Shown here: piece by piece, positions 1-8,357 of the stretch
Position numbering within the stretch: the stretch's first letter is position 1
Layout: each line of letters begins with the position of its first letter
Source of the DNA: Streptomyces sp. NRRL F-5135
GTDB taxonomy: Bacteria > Actinomycetota > Actinomycetes > Streptomycetales > Streptomycetaceae
Reading direction: 5' to 3'
Length of the DNA stretch: 64,000 bases
NCBI RefSeq assembly: GCF_000719775.1
Contig: NZ_JOHR01000004.1
Location: 124,001-188,000, forward strand
Position numbers and translations under genes: made by a program
The notes under the pieces: generated by a model
Database searches by the model: none
What the model saw: only the letters and a program-made list of their open reading frames with translations
What the model was told of the DNA's origin: nothing

Positions 1-696
1 CACTGGCCGGTGAGCTACCTCCGGGGCGGCCCGGACGGCTTCACCGAGCCCGACGACGTCGGTCTCCCCGACGCGGCGACGGGCGCGGCCGGTGACGTGG
101 ACGGCGACGGGATCGCGGACCTCGTGCTCGGTCCCCGCGGCGGTGACGTGAGCCGCAGCGCGGTGACCGTGGTGTACGGATCCAAGTCCGGGCCGGGGAA
201 GGGCAGGCGGACGACGACCCTCGACCGTGACGCTCCCGGCGTGCCCGGCGAGGAACCTCAGGACGAGGACGCCGTCTTCACCTCCTTGGACACCGGTGAC
301 GTCGACGGCGACGGCTACGCGGACGTGGTGGCCGGCTCGCCCCGCAGGAACGTGTACGCGAAGCCCGGTCCGGAAGAGGCGCTGTTCCTGCGGGGCGGCC
401 CGGACGGCCTGACCGGCGAGGGCGCCCGCGCCTTCGGGGAGGGCGACCTCGGAGGCGAACCGGAGGCGCGGCGCGTGTTCGGCGCGGCGGTGCGCCTGGT
501 CGACATGGACGGCGACCACCGGTCCGAGCTGGTCGTGGCGGCACCCGGCACCGACAGGACCGACGGCTCCGCCTGGCTCCTGCCCGGCACGGCGGACGGG
601 CCCGCCACCGGGGGAGCCACCCGGCTGTTCGGTGACAGCTTCGACTCCACCGAGGGGCTGAACCTCTACATGGGAGGCGGGGGGATCGCCCGCTGA
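1..696 (+). CDS. FG-GAP repeat surface protein, C-terminal part
   Basis: The frame is open from the first base, so the gene begins outside the window; a GTG at position 10 is only an internal codon of this frame. The translated part carries three integrin-type FG-GAP/calcium-loop repeats (DVDGDGIADLVLG, DVDGDGYADVVAG, DMDGDHRSELVVA), each with the D-x-D-x-D-G pattern that binds calcium in beta-propeller blades. Proteins of this family in Streptomyces are secreted and often begin with a signal peptide, which cannot be seen here. It ends in a glycine-rich tail. Ligand or enzymatic role cannot be inferred. Confidence 0.85.
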   Translation, partial: HWPVSYLRGGPDGFTEPDDVGLPDAATGAAGDVDGDGIADLVLGPRGGDVSRSAVTVVYGSKSGPGKGRRTTTLDRDAPGVPGEEPQDEDAVFTSLDTGDVDGDGYADVVAGSPRRNVYAKPGPEEALFLRGGPDGLTGEGARAFGEGDLGGEPEARRVFGAAVRLVDMDGDHRSELVVAAPGTDRTDGSAWLLPGTADGPATGGATRLFGDSFDSTEGLNLYMGGGGIAR

Positions 697-811
697 CGCC
701 TTCCCCCGGGCGAACGGCTCGTCCCATGGCCGGGACCGCTACAGGACGAGCCCTCATTGTGTCGGTCACATACATGGATGTGGCCTCGTGGTGTCCCTAC
801 TGTTTCCGGCC

Positions 812-1609
812 ATGACAAGCGAGACTCCTCCCCCCGTCCCCCGCGCGGCGCCCACGGGCGCCGACGTGGACCTGTCGTCCCGGGTCGCCCTGGTCACCGG
901 CGGCGGCAGCGGTATCGGCAAGGCGTGCGTCGTGGCGCTGGCCGCGGCGGGCGCCACGGTGCACATCGTGGACCGGGACGCCGAGGCCGCCGAAGCGGTC
1001 GCCGCCGAGACCGGGGGCGAGGCACACGTCGTCGACCTGGCCGACCCCGCCGCGATCGACACACTGCCGACCGACGCCGACATCCTGGTCAACAACGCCG
1101 GCCTCCAGCACGTCGCACCCCTGACGGAGTTTCCGCCCGAACGGTTCGCCCTCATCCAACAGGTGATGGTCACGGCGCCGTTTCTGCTGATGCGCCGCGG
1201 CCTGCCGCACATGTACGCGCGGGGCTGGGGGCGGCTGATCAACATCTCCAGCGTCCACGGACTGCGGGCCAGCGCCTACAAGGCGGCGTATGTCGCCGCC
1301 AAACACGCCCTGGAAGGCCTGAGCAAGGTGGCCGCGGTCGAAGGCGCCCCGCACGGCGTGACCAGCAACTGCGTCAACCCCGGCTATGTCCGCACCCCCC
1401 TGGTGGAGAACCAGATCCGCGACCAGGCCGCCGCCCACGGGATCAGCCCCCAGGACGTGCTGACCGATGTCCTGCTGACCCGCCCGCCCATCAAGCGCCT
1501 GCTGGAGGCCGAGGAGGTCGCCGCGGCCGTGCTGTGGCTGTGCGCGGACCACAGCGGCTACATCACCGGCGCCTCGCTGCCTCTCGACGGCGGCTGGGGA
1601 GCCACCTGA
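812..1609 (+). CDS. 3-hydroxybutyrate dehydrogenase (SDR family)
   Basis: This is a classical short-chain dehydrogenase of 265 residues. The NAD-binding GGGSGIG loop lies near residue 30, NNAG follows, the catalytic Ser is in INISSVHG, and Tyr/Lys are in YVAAK. The C-terminal half (VNPGYVRTPLVE and a long lid with PPIKRLLEAEEVA) matches 3-hydroxybutyrate dehydrogenases, which oxidise D-3-hydroxybutyrate to acetoacetate in the cytoplasm. A GTG at 788 would add eight residues, but the ATG at 812 starts where the family normally begins; neither has a strong ribosome site. The MHS transporter 70 bases downstream probably imports the same short hydroxy acid, and the PucR-type regulator that follows may sense it. 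Confidence 0.85.
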   Translation: MTSETPPPVPRAAPTGADVDLSSRVALVTGGGSGIGKACVVALAAAGATVHIVDRDAEAAEAVAAETGGEAHVVDLADPAAIDTLPTDADILVNNAGLQHVAPLTEFPPERFALIQQVMVTAPFLLMRRGLPHMYARGWGRLINISSVHGLRASAYKAAYVAAKHALEGLSKVAAVEGAPHGVTSNCVNPGYVRTPLVENQIRDQAAAHGISPQDVLTDVLLTRPPIKRLLEAEEVAAAVLWLCADHSGYITGASLPLDGGWGAT

Positions 1610-1681
1610 CGCGCTCGCACCACCACGCCGTAACACCCGTACCGCCCGCCCCCGTCCCCGTACCCGAGAACCGGTGAACCC

Positions 1682-3070
1682 ATGACCGAGACCACGACCG
1701 ACCGGCCCGGCGCGCGCAGCTCCGGCGGCATCGCCCGGATCGTCAGCGCGAGCCTCATCGGCACGACCATCGAGTGGTACGACTTCTTCCTCTACGGCTC
1801 CGCCGCCGCGTTGGTGTTCAACACCCTCTTCTTCCCCACCAGCGACCCGCTGGTGGGCACACTGATCGCCTTCGTCACCTACGCCATCGGCTTCGCCGCC
1901 CGGCCGCTCGGCGGCGTGGTCTTCGGACACTTCGGCGACAAGATCGGCCGCAAGAAACTCCTCGTCATCAGCCTGCTGATGATGGGCGGCGCCACCTTCG
2001 CCATGGGCCTGCTGCCCACCTACGACAGCATCGGCGTCGGCGCCCCCATCCTCCTCACCGTGCTGCGGCTGATCCAGGGTTTCGCCCTGGGCGGCGAATG
2101 GGGCGGCGCCGTACTGATCGTCTCCGAACACGGCGGCGACAAGCACCGCGGATTCTGGGCCTCCTGGCCGCAGGCCGGGGCGCCCGGTGGCAATCTGCTC
2201 GCCACCGGCGTCCTCGCGCTGCTGGCCGCCGTCCAGTCGGAGGAGACGTTCCTGTCCTGGGGCTGGCGCGTCCCGTTCCTGCTCTCCGGCGTCCTGGTCG
2301 TGATCGGCCTGTGGATCCGCGTATCGGTGTCCGAGTCGCCGGTCTTCCTCGCCGCCCAGGCCAAGGCCGAGGCCGACGCCGCCCGCGGCATCAAGGACAA
2401 GCCGCCGGTCGTCGAGGTCTTCCGGCGCAGCTGGCGTGAGGTGCTCGGCGCCATCGGCACCCGGTTCGGCGAGAACATCTCGTACTACATCCTGACCTCC
2501 TTCCTGCTGGTCTACGTCACCAGCCACCTGGAACTGCCCAAGAGCACCGCGCTGAACGCCGTCCTGATCGGCTCGGCCGTCCACTTCGTCACCATCCCCG
2601 CGTGGGGGGCGCTCTCCGACCGGCTCGGCCGCAAGCCCGTGACACTGATCGGCTCCGTCGGCATGGCAGCGTGGGCGTTCGCCTTCTTCGCCCTGGTCGA
2701 CTCGGAGTCGTTCGCCGTGATCACCTTGTCGGTCACCGTGGGGCTGCTGCTGCACGGCGCCATGTACGGTCCGCAGGCCGCGTTCATCTCCGAGATGTTC
2801 GACACCAAGGTCCGCTACTCGGGCGCCTCCATGGGATCGCAGCTCGCTTCGATCGTCGCCGGTGCCCTCGCGCCCATCATCGCGGTCGAGCTGCTCAAGG
2901 ACTTCGGGTCCCCGACCCCCATCGCGCTGTACCTTTGTGTCGCCGCGGTGATCACCACCGTCACCGTCGCCGTCCTCAAGGAGACCCGAGGCCGTGACCT
3001 GACCCGCTCCACCACGGCCGCGCCACCGCACGAGCGGGAAGCGCCGGTCGCCGGCACCGAAGGCGCCTGA
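1682..3070 (+). CDS. MFS transporter, metabolite:H+ symporter (MHS) type
   Basis: A 462-residue, twelve-helix major facilitator. The start of the first helix (GTTIEWYDFFLYGSAAAL) is the signature of the MHS subgroup (ShiA, ProP, KgtP), which imports organic acids and similar metabolites with protons. The loop 2-3 motif GHFGDKIGRKKLL and its repeat ALSDRLGRKPV after helix 8 are intact. It follows the 3-hydroxybutyrate dehydrogenase closely and both are probably on one transcript, so a hydroxy- or ketoacid is the likely cargo (inference). The tail after helix 12 is short and charged. Confidence 0.85.
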   Translation: MTETTTDRPGARSSGGIARIVSASLIGTTIEWYDFFLYGSAAALVFNTLFFPTSDPLVGTLIAFVTYAIGFAARPLGGVVFGHFGDKIGRKKLLVISLLMMGGATFAMGLLPTYDSIGVGAPILLTVLRLIQGFALGGEWGGAVLIVSEHGGDKHRGFWASWPQAGAPGGNLLATGVLALLAAVQSEETFLSWGWRVPFLLSGVLVVIGLWIRVSVSESPVFLAAQAKAEADAARGIKDKPPVVEVFRRSWREVLGAIGTRFGENISYYILTSFLLVYVTSHLELPKSTALNAVLIGSAVHFVTIPAWGALSDRLGRKPVTLIGSVGMAAWAFAFFALVDSESFAVITLSVTVGLLLHGAMYGPQAAFISEMFDTKVRYSGASMGSQLASIVAGALAPIIAVELLKDFGSPTPIALYLCVAAVITTVTVAVLKETRGRDLTRSTTAAPPHEREAPVAGTEGA

Positions 3071-3093
3071 CCGAGGCCCCCGGGCCGGGGTAC

Positions 3094-3121
3094 GGTCCGC
3101 CCAGGACGGCACGGGCGGACC
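3094..3121 (+). terminator. Hairpin after the MHS transporter
   Basis: A perfect 9-bp stem (GGTCCGCCC at 3094-3102 with GGGCGGACC at 3113-3121) encloses a 10-base loop 24 bases after the transporter stop. There is no U-tract, which is usual for streptomycete terminators. It would separate the dehydrogenase/transporter transcript from the regulator gene. Confidence 0.5.
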
Positions 3122-3238
3122 CCGCGGACACGGACCCGGGCCCGGCCACGCGGCACCGTCCGGCCCGCGGGCACCGCTCGGCCCGCGGGCTTCGGGCCGA
3201 ACCACACACCCGCCGCCGGAGAAGGGAGCCCGCCCCCT

Positions 3239-5161
3239 ATGGCCACCGTGCACGATTCCGCCGACGCGGCCACGGCAGCACTCCGAGAGCTGCTCGACCT
3301 CCTCGCAGCCGACGCACCGGCCGAAGAACTGGCCAGGCCCGCCGCCCGGGCACGCGCCGCCGGAGCGCGCCCGCACGAACAACGGGCCGTGGACGAGGCC
3401 ACCCGGGTGGCCCAGGACATCCACCGGACCCTGACCCAGCGCCGCAGGCGCGAAGCCGAACTCGCCGCCCTCTTCGACACCGCCGGCGACCTGGCCGCAC
3501 TGCGCGACCTGGACGCCGTGCTGCGGGCCATCGTGCACCGGGCCAGAACCCTGCTGGGCACCGACATCGCCTATCTCACGCTCAACGACCCGGTGGCGGG
3601 GGACACGTTCATGCGGGTGACCTCCGGCTCGGTCTCCGCCAAGTTCCAGCAGCTCCGCCTCGGCATGGGCGAAGGGCTCGGCGGCCTCGTCGCCCAGACC
3701 GCCCGGCCCTACGCCAGCACCGACTACCGCACCGACCGCCGCTTCAAGCACACCGGTGCCATTGACGAGGGAGTCGAGGAAGAAGGGCTCCTCGGCATCC
3801 TCGGGGTGCCCCTGCGCGTCGGCCGACGTGTCATCGGCGTCCTGTTCGCCGCGGACCGCGCCTCCCGCGACTTCACCCCCGACGCCATAGCCCTGCTCAC
3901 CTCGCTGGCCGACCACGCGGCCGTCGCCATCGACAGCGCGCGCCTGCTCGAGGAGACCCGCACCGCGCTCGTCGAACTGAACGCGGCCAACGAAACCGCC
4001 CGCGCCCACAGCGAGGCCCTGCACCGCGCGGCCGATGCCCACGACCGGCTCACCGACCTCGTCCTCAGAGGCGGCGGCGTCGACGACGTCGCCCGCGAGA
4101 TCGCCGCACTCCTCGACAGCGGCCTGGCCGTCCACGACGCCGACGGCACCGAACTCGCCCGCGTGGGAAGCGTTCCCGTAGCCCCGCCCGGACAGGGAAT
4201 CGAAGCCTCCCGGGCCGGTGGACGGGCCGTCCCCGTCGACGGGAACTGGGTGTGCGCCGTCCTGGCCGGCCCCGAACTCCTCGGCAGCCTCCTGCTCACC
4301 GGCCGGGCCGATCTCACCGCCGCCGACCGCCGCCTGTTCGAGCGGGCCGGCCTGGTCACCGCACTGCTGCTCCTGCTGCGCCGCTCCGTGGCCGAAGCCG
4401 AGAACCGGGTACGCGGCGAACTCCTCGACGACCTGCTCACCGGCCGCCGGCCGGGCCGCCACCCCGACACCGGCGGTCTGGCGCTGCGGGCCAGGAGACT
4501 GGACATCAACCTCGCCCGGCCGCACGCCGTCCTCGTCCTGGGCTGCGAACCGGACGTACGCTCACGGCTGTCGGCCGAGGCGGCACGCCGCGCACGGGCC
4601 CTCGGTGGCCTGGCCGGAGCCCGCAACGGCCACACCGTGCTGCTCGCGCCCACCTCCGATCCGGGCTCACTCGCCCATGACCTGGCCCGAGAACTGTCCT
4701 GCGGCTTCGGTACGCCCACCACCATCGGGGCCGCGGGCCCTGTGACGGGGGCCGAGCGCCTGCCGGACGCCTACGACGAGGCACGCCGCTGTCTCGAAGC
4801 GCTCGAAGCCCTCGGCCGGACCGGTGAGGGCGCCGGCCTGTCCGAACTCGGCTTCTTGGGCGTGCTCCTGGGCGACCGGGCCGACATCACCGGGTACGTG
4901 GACCGCGTACTCGGCCCCGTACTCCGCTACGACACCCAGCGCGGCAGCGAACTCGTCCGCACCCTGGACGCCTACTACGACCACGGCGCCAGCCTCGCCA
5001 GAGCCAAGGACGTCCTGCACGTCCACGTCAACACCGTGGTCCAACGCCTCGACCGCGTCGCACAACTCCTCGGCCCCGACTGGAACACTCCCGGCCGGGC
5101 CCTGGAGATCCAGGTGGCACTCCGTCTGCACCGCCTCGCCCGACAGCGCGCGTCCGGCTGA
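3239..5161 (+). CDS. GAF domain, PucR-type transcriptional regulator
   Basis: A 640-residue regulator. Residues of about 75 to 245 form a GAF domain (from AALFDTAGDLAALRDLDAVL to DHAAVAIDSARLLEE). A middle CdaR/GGDEF-like region follows, and the last 60 residues are the PucR-type helix-turn-helix (TLDAYYDHGASLARAKDVLHVHVNTVVQRLDRV). Such proteins bind a small molecule through GAF and usually act on the neighbouring catabolic operon; here that is 3-hydroxybutyrate dehydrogenase and the MHS transporter. GAAGGGAG ahead of the ATG is a good ribosome site. The effector is not known; a ketone body or hydroxy acid is a guess from context. Confidence 0.85.
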   Translation: MATVHDSADAATAALRELLDLLAADAPAEELARPAARARAAGARPHEQRAVDEATRVAQDIHRTLTQRRRREAELAALFDTAGDLAALRDLDAVLRAIVHRARTLLGTDIAYLTLNDPVAGDTFMRVTSGSVSAKFQQLRLGMGEGLGGLVAQTARPYASTDYRTDRRFKHTGAIDEGVEEEGLLGILGVPLRVGRRVIGVLFAADRASRDFTPDAIALLTSLADHAAVAIDSARLLEETRTALVELNAANETARAHSEALHRAADAHDRLTDLVLRGGGVDDVAREIAALLDSGLAVHDADGTELARVGSVPVAPPGQGIEASRAGGRAVPVDGNWVCAVLAGPELLGSLLLTGRADLTAADRRLFERAGLVTALLLLLRRSVAEAENRVRGELLDDLLTGRRPGRHPDTGGLALRARRLDINLARPHAVLVLGCEPDVRSRLSAEAARRARALGGLAGARNGHTVLLAPTSDPGSLAHDLARELSCGFGTPTTIGAAGPVTGAERLPDAYDEARRCLEALEALGRTGEGAGLSELGFLGVLLGDRADITGYVDRVLGPVLRYDTQRGSELVRTLDAYYDHGASLARAKDVLHVHVNTVVQRLDRVAQLLGPDWNTPGRALEIQVALRLHRLARQRASG

Positions 5162-5316
5162 ACCGGCCCGGCCCGCACGGTGTCAGGTCTGTGCCGGGCA
5201 CGTGACAGGCTGGGTACGGCTGCCACGTGTCCTGTCAACCGGCTTGCCACTTCACGCCGACCACCGCTTAGCATCACGTCGGACGCATCGTGAACCGGTG
5301 ATTCCAGGGGGGACTT

Positions 5317-6180
5317 GTGGTCGTGTTCAGGGAGGCGGTGCGCCTCGGCTGCGCCGTCGCGGTGTGCGGCTCCGTGCTCGTCGGCTGTACCTCCGGCGGA
5401 GGCGGCTCGTCCGGATCGTCGCCCGCGAAGAAGGCCGCTGCCGGGACGACCGCCGGCCCGTCGCCGACCGCCGTCGTGGACATCGATCCCGCCGGTCTGC
5501 CGACGACGAGCGGCCAGGCCGCCGCGCTGATCCGGGATGTCATCGCGGAACCCGCCGCCTTCGGGCCCGGCGCCGTCCGCCGGACGCCGTACGAGAGCGA
5601 TCCGCGGCGTTGGCCCGTCCTCGGCGACGACTGTGTCTGGCAGCAGCGGGCGCTCCCGAAGAACGTCCTCGCGACCCTGACCCGCTCCTACGAGATCCCA
5701 GCGAGCGGCTCCAAGGGCCCGCTACGGCTGAGCGCCGTCGTCACGGTGCACCGCACCCCCGAGCAGGCCGACTGGGAGAACGCCGAGGTCCTGGAGGAGA
5801 TGATGCGCTGCCCCGCGCAGCGGTTGCGCTCGGACGAGGTGATCACGTCCCTGAACAACGCGCCGAACTCCTTCGGCGAATCCGGGAACGGGTACGCCGA
5901 TGACGTTCTCACGGAACTCGGCGCCTACACGGGCGCCGAAGTCGGCGGCCCCCACCCGTACCTCTGGGAACAGACCCGCATCGGTCCGGTCACCCTCGCC
6001 GTCTCCGCCAAGGGGGCCGAAGGCTGGTCCCGGGCGGACCTGTTCGACCGGCTGAGGGAACCGCACTCCGGCATGCGCACCCGCCTCAAGTCCGCGATCG
6101 ACCGGGACGCTCCGGAACCCGAGGCTCCGGAACCCGACGCGCCGGGACCGGACGGCAGCGCGAAGGGCGACCGCCGATGA
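5317..6180 (+). CDS. Putative lipoprotein preceding receptor kinases
   Basis: The GTG at 5317 follows an AGGGGGGA ribosome site. The first 26 residues form a lipoprotein signal peptide ending in the lipobox LVGC, followed by a Gly/Ser linker, so the protein is predicted to be anchored outside the cell membrane. The remaining 260 residues match no family I recognise and end in a repetitive EAPEPDAPGPDG stretch. The stop overlaps the start of the first receptor kinase (ATGA), so the two are translationally coupled and a role in presenting ligand to, or modulating, that kinase is plausible but unproven. Confidence 0.75.
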   Translation: MVVFREAVRLGCAVAVCGSVLVGCTSGGGGSSGSSPAKKAAAGTTAGPSPTAVVDIDPAGLPTTSGQAAALIRDVIAEPAAFGPGAVRRTPYESDPRRWPVLGDDCVWQQRALPKNVLATLTRSYEIPASGSKGPLRLSAVVTVHRTPEQADWENAEVLEEMMRCPAQRLRSDEVITSLNNAPNSFGESGNGYADDVLTELGAYTGAEVGGPHPYLWEQTRIGPVTLAVSAKGAEGWSRADLFDRLREPHSGMRTRLKSAIDRDAPEPEAPEPDAPGPDGSAKGDRR

Positions 6181-8357
6181 CCGAGAAGCTCACCCCCACC
6201 GACCCGGCCCGCGTCGGTGGTCACCGGCTGCTCGCCCGGCTCGGCGCCGGCGGCATGGGTGTCGTCTATCTCGGCCGCGCCGAGTCGGGGGAGCTGGCCG
6301 CCGTCAAGGTGATCCTGCCCGAGTACGCCGACCGGACCGAGTTCCGCACCCGCTTCCGCCGCGAGGTCGCCGCGGCCCGGCGCGTGGACAGCCCCTGGGC
6401 CGTGCCGGTCATCGGTGCCGATCCGGATGCCCCCGCACCCTGGCTGGCCACGGCCTTCGTTCCCGGTCCCTCGCTGGCCGAGGCCGTCGCCGCCTGCGGT
6501 CCGCTGCCGCCGCGCGGCGTGCGCGTCCTCGGCCGGCTGCTGGCCCGCGCCCTGACCGCGGTGCACGACGCGGGACTCGTCCACCGCGACGTCAAGCCCG
6601 GCAACGTGCTGCTCGCCGCCGACGGCCCGCGTCTCATCGACTTCGGAATCGCCCGTGCCACCGAGGAGACGGCGCTCACCTCGGCGGGCATGATCGTCGG
6701 CACACCGGGTTTCCTCGCCCCGGAGCAGGCCCGGGCACGGCCCGCGTCGCCCGCCAGCGATGTCTTCGCCCTTGGCTGCCTCCTCTCCTACGCCGCCACC
6801 GGGCGCCCGCCCTTCGGCACGGGTGCCGTGGACGCCCTGCTCTACCGCACCGTGCACGACGAGCCCGACCTCGCCGGCGTCACGGACGACACACGCGCGT
6901 TCCTGGAGCGCTGCCTCGCCAAGGATCCGGCCGCCCGGCCCCCCGCCCGCGAGGTCGCCGAGATCCTGGCCGACGACACCTCGGACGAGGACCTCGACTG
7001 GCTGCCCGACGCCGTCGTACGGCTCGTCGCGGAGCGCTCCGCGGCGACGCTCGCCCTTCCGGACATCGAGGCGACGGCCCTCGACGCGCGGGCGGACGGT
7101 CGGCCGTCGGACGGTCAGCCGCCGGACGTACCGTCGGATGTTCCGGCGGACGCGCCCGCGGCGTCAGGCCCCGTCGGCCGCCGCCGTTTCCTGCTGCTCG
7201 GCGGCGCGGCCGCCCTGCTCGCGGCCGGTGGCGGCGCGGCGCTCTGGGCCACCCGGCGCGACGACGACGGCACCCCGTCGGCGGCCCCGCCCCGTGCCCG
7301 CCGCTGGGTTCTCGGCGTCCAGGCCGACCTGACGGGCCCGCGGAAAGCTCTCGGACAGGCTCAGGAACGCGGGGTGCGCCTGGCCGTCGAGCAGTTCAAC
7401 TCCCGTGCGGACAAACCCTTCACCCTCACCCTCAGGACAGTGGACGACCGGGGCGACGAGACCCGCGCCGCCGAGGCGGCCCGCACCCTCGCCGCCGACC
7501 GCGACGTGCTCGCCGTCATCGGCTCGACCGGCGACGGGACCACCGGTGCGAGCCTCGACAGTTACGACGAACAGCTCGTCCCCCAGCTCACGGTCTCCTC
7601 CGCGCAGTCCGCGTACGGCACCGCGCAGCCGAGGCACTTCCTCCAGACCGTCCCCGGCTACACGAACCTGCCCGTCACGGCCGCCTTCTCCCTCCGGGCC
7701 CAGGGCGCCCGGCGGGTGGCCGTCCTGATCGACCGCGCCGGCGCCGTCCCGGCCTGGGAGTTCGGCCGCACGATGTTCCAGAACCTCGGCGTCATCGGGA
7801 TCGCCGGTGAGCCGCGCGTCGTACCGAGGCTGGCCGAGAACCTCGCGGCGACGGTCGCCGAGATGGTCGCGCACCGGCCGGACGGCTTCGTCTGTACGGG
7901 CACTCCCGCACGCGTCGCCGCCGTCGCACGCGCCCTCGCGCGGACGGACTTCGACGGCCCGCGCGTGCTCGGCCACCCCGCCGCCGGCCCGGAGTTCCTG
8001 ACCGCGGCGGGCGCCGCCGCCGAAGGCTGGCAGGTCTTCGCCCCGTACATCGCCCCGTCGGCCGCCCCCGTCCGCGCCTTCGCCACCGCCCATCGAAAGC
8101 GCTACGGCGCCCCGCCGGCGTACTGGGCGGCCGAGGCGTACGACGTGGCCCGCATGGTCATCACCCGCCTCGTCGAGGCCGGCGGCCGGCCGTCCCGCCA
8201 ACAGCTTTACGACCTGCTGGCGAAGGGCACCTACAAGGGACTCGTCCGGACGTACGCGTTCGACGAGGAGCACCGGTGGTGGCTCAAGGGGTACGAGACA
8301 TTCCGCTACGAGGTGAAGGGCGGCCGGTACTCCTACGCGGGCAAGGCCGACGCCTGA
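6177..8357 (+). CDS. Receptor Ser/Thr kinase with periplasmic-binding sensor domain (1)
   Basis: The N-terminal 270 residues are a complete PknB-like kinase: glycine loop GAGGMGVVY, ATP lysine in AAVKVI, catalytic loop HRDVKPGN, DFG in IDFGIA, and GTPGFLAPEQ. A Pro/Asp-rich linker of about 50 residues follows, then one membrane segment led by twin-arginine-like RRRFLLLGG. The last 360 residues are a type-1 periplasmic-binding domain of the branched-chain amino acid receptor class (ADLTGPRKALGQAQERGVRLAVEQ, then RRVAVLIDRAG). The protein should bind a small ligand outside and phosphorylate cytoplasmic targets. It overlaps the lipoprotein gene upstream and the second kinase downstream (TGATG), indicating a three-gene operon. 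Confidence 0.9.
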   Translation: MTEKLTPTDPARVGGHRLLARLGAGGMGVVYLGRAESGELAAVKVILPEYADRTEFRTRFRREVAAARRVDSPWAVPVIGADPDAPAPWLATAFVPGPSLAEAVAACGPLPPRGVRVLGRLLARALTAVHDAGLVHRDVKPGNVLLAADGPRLIDFGIARATEETALTSAGMIVGTPGFLAPEQARARPASPASDVFALGCLLSYAATGRPPFGTGAVDALLYRTVHDEPDLAGVTDDTRAFLERCLAKDPAARPPAREVAEILADDTSDEDLDWLPDAVVRLVAERSAATLALPDIEATALDARADGRPSDGQPPDVPSDVPADAPAASGPVGRRRFLLLGGAAALLAAGGGAALWATRRDDDGTPSAAPPRARRWVLGVQADLTGPRKALGQAQERGVRLAVEQFNSRADKPFTLTLRTVDDRGDETRAAEAARTLAADRDVLAVIGSTGDGTTGASLDSYDEQLVPQLTVSSAQSAYGTAQPRHFLQTVPGYTNLPVTAAFSLRAQGARRVAVLIDRAGAVPAWEFGRTMFQNLGVIGIAGEPRVVPRLAENLAATVAEMVAHRPDGFVCTGTPARVAAVARALARTDFDGPRVLGHPAAGPEFLTAAGAAAEGWQVFAPYIAPSAAPVRAFATAHRKRYGAPPAYWAAEAYDVARMVITRLVEAGGRPSRQQLYDLLAKGTYKGLVRTYAFDEEHRWWLKGYETFRYEVKGGRYSYAGKADA

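Noticed and set aside
797..4525. A 1242-codon minus-strand open frame
   Set aside because: It lies opposite three clear genes and its composition (Gly/Arg/Asp/Gln-rich, no domains) is that of an antisense shadow in high-GC DNA.
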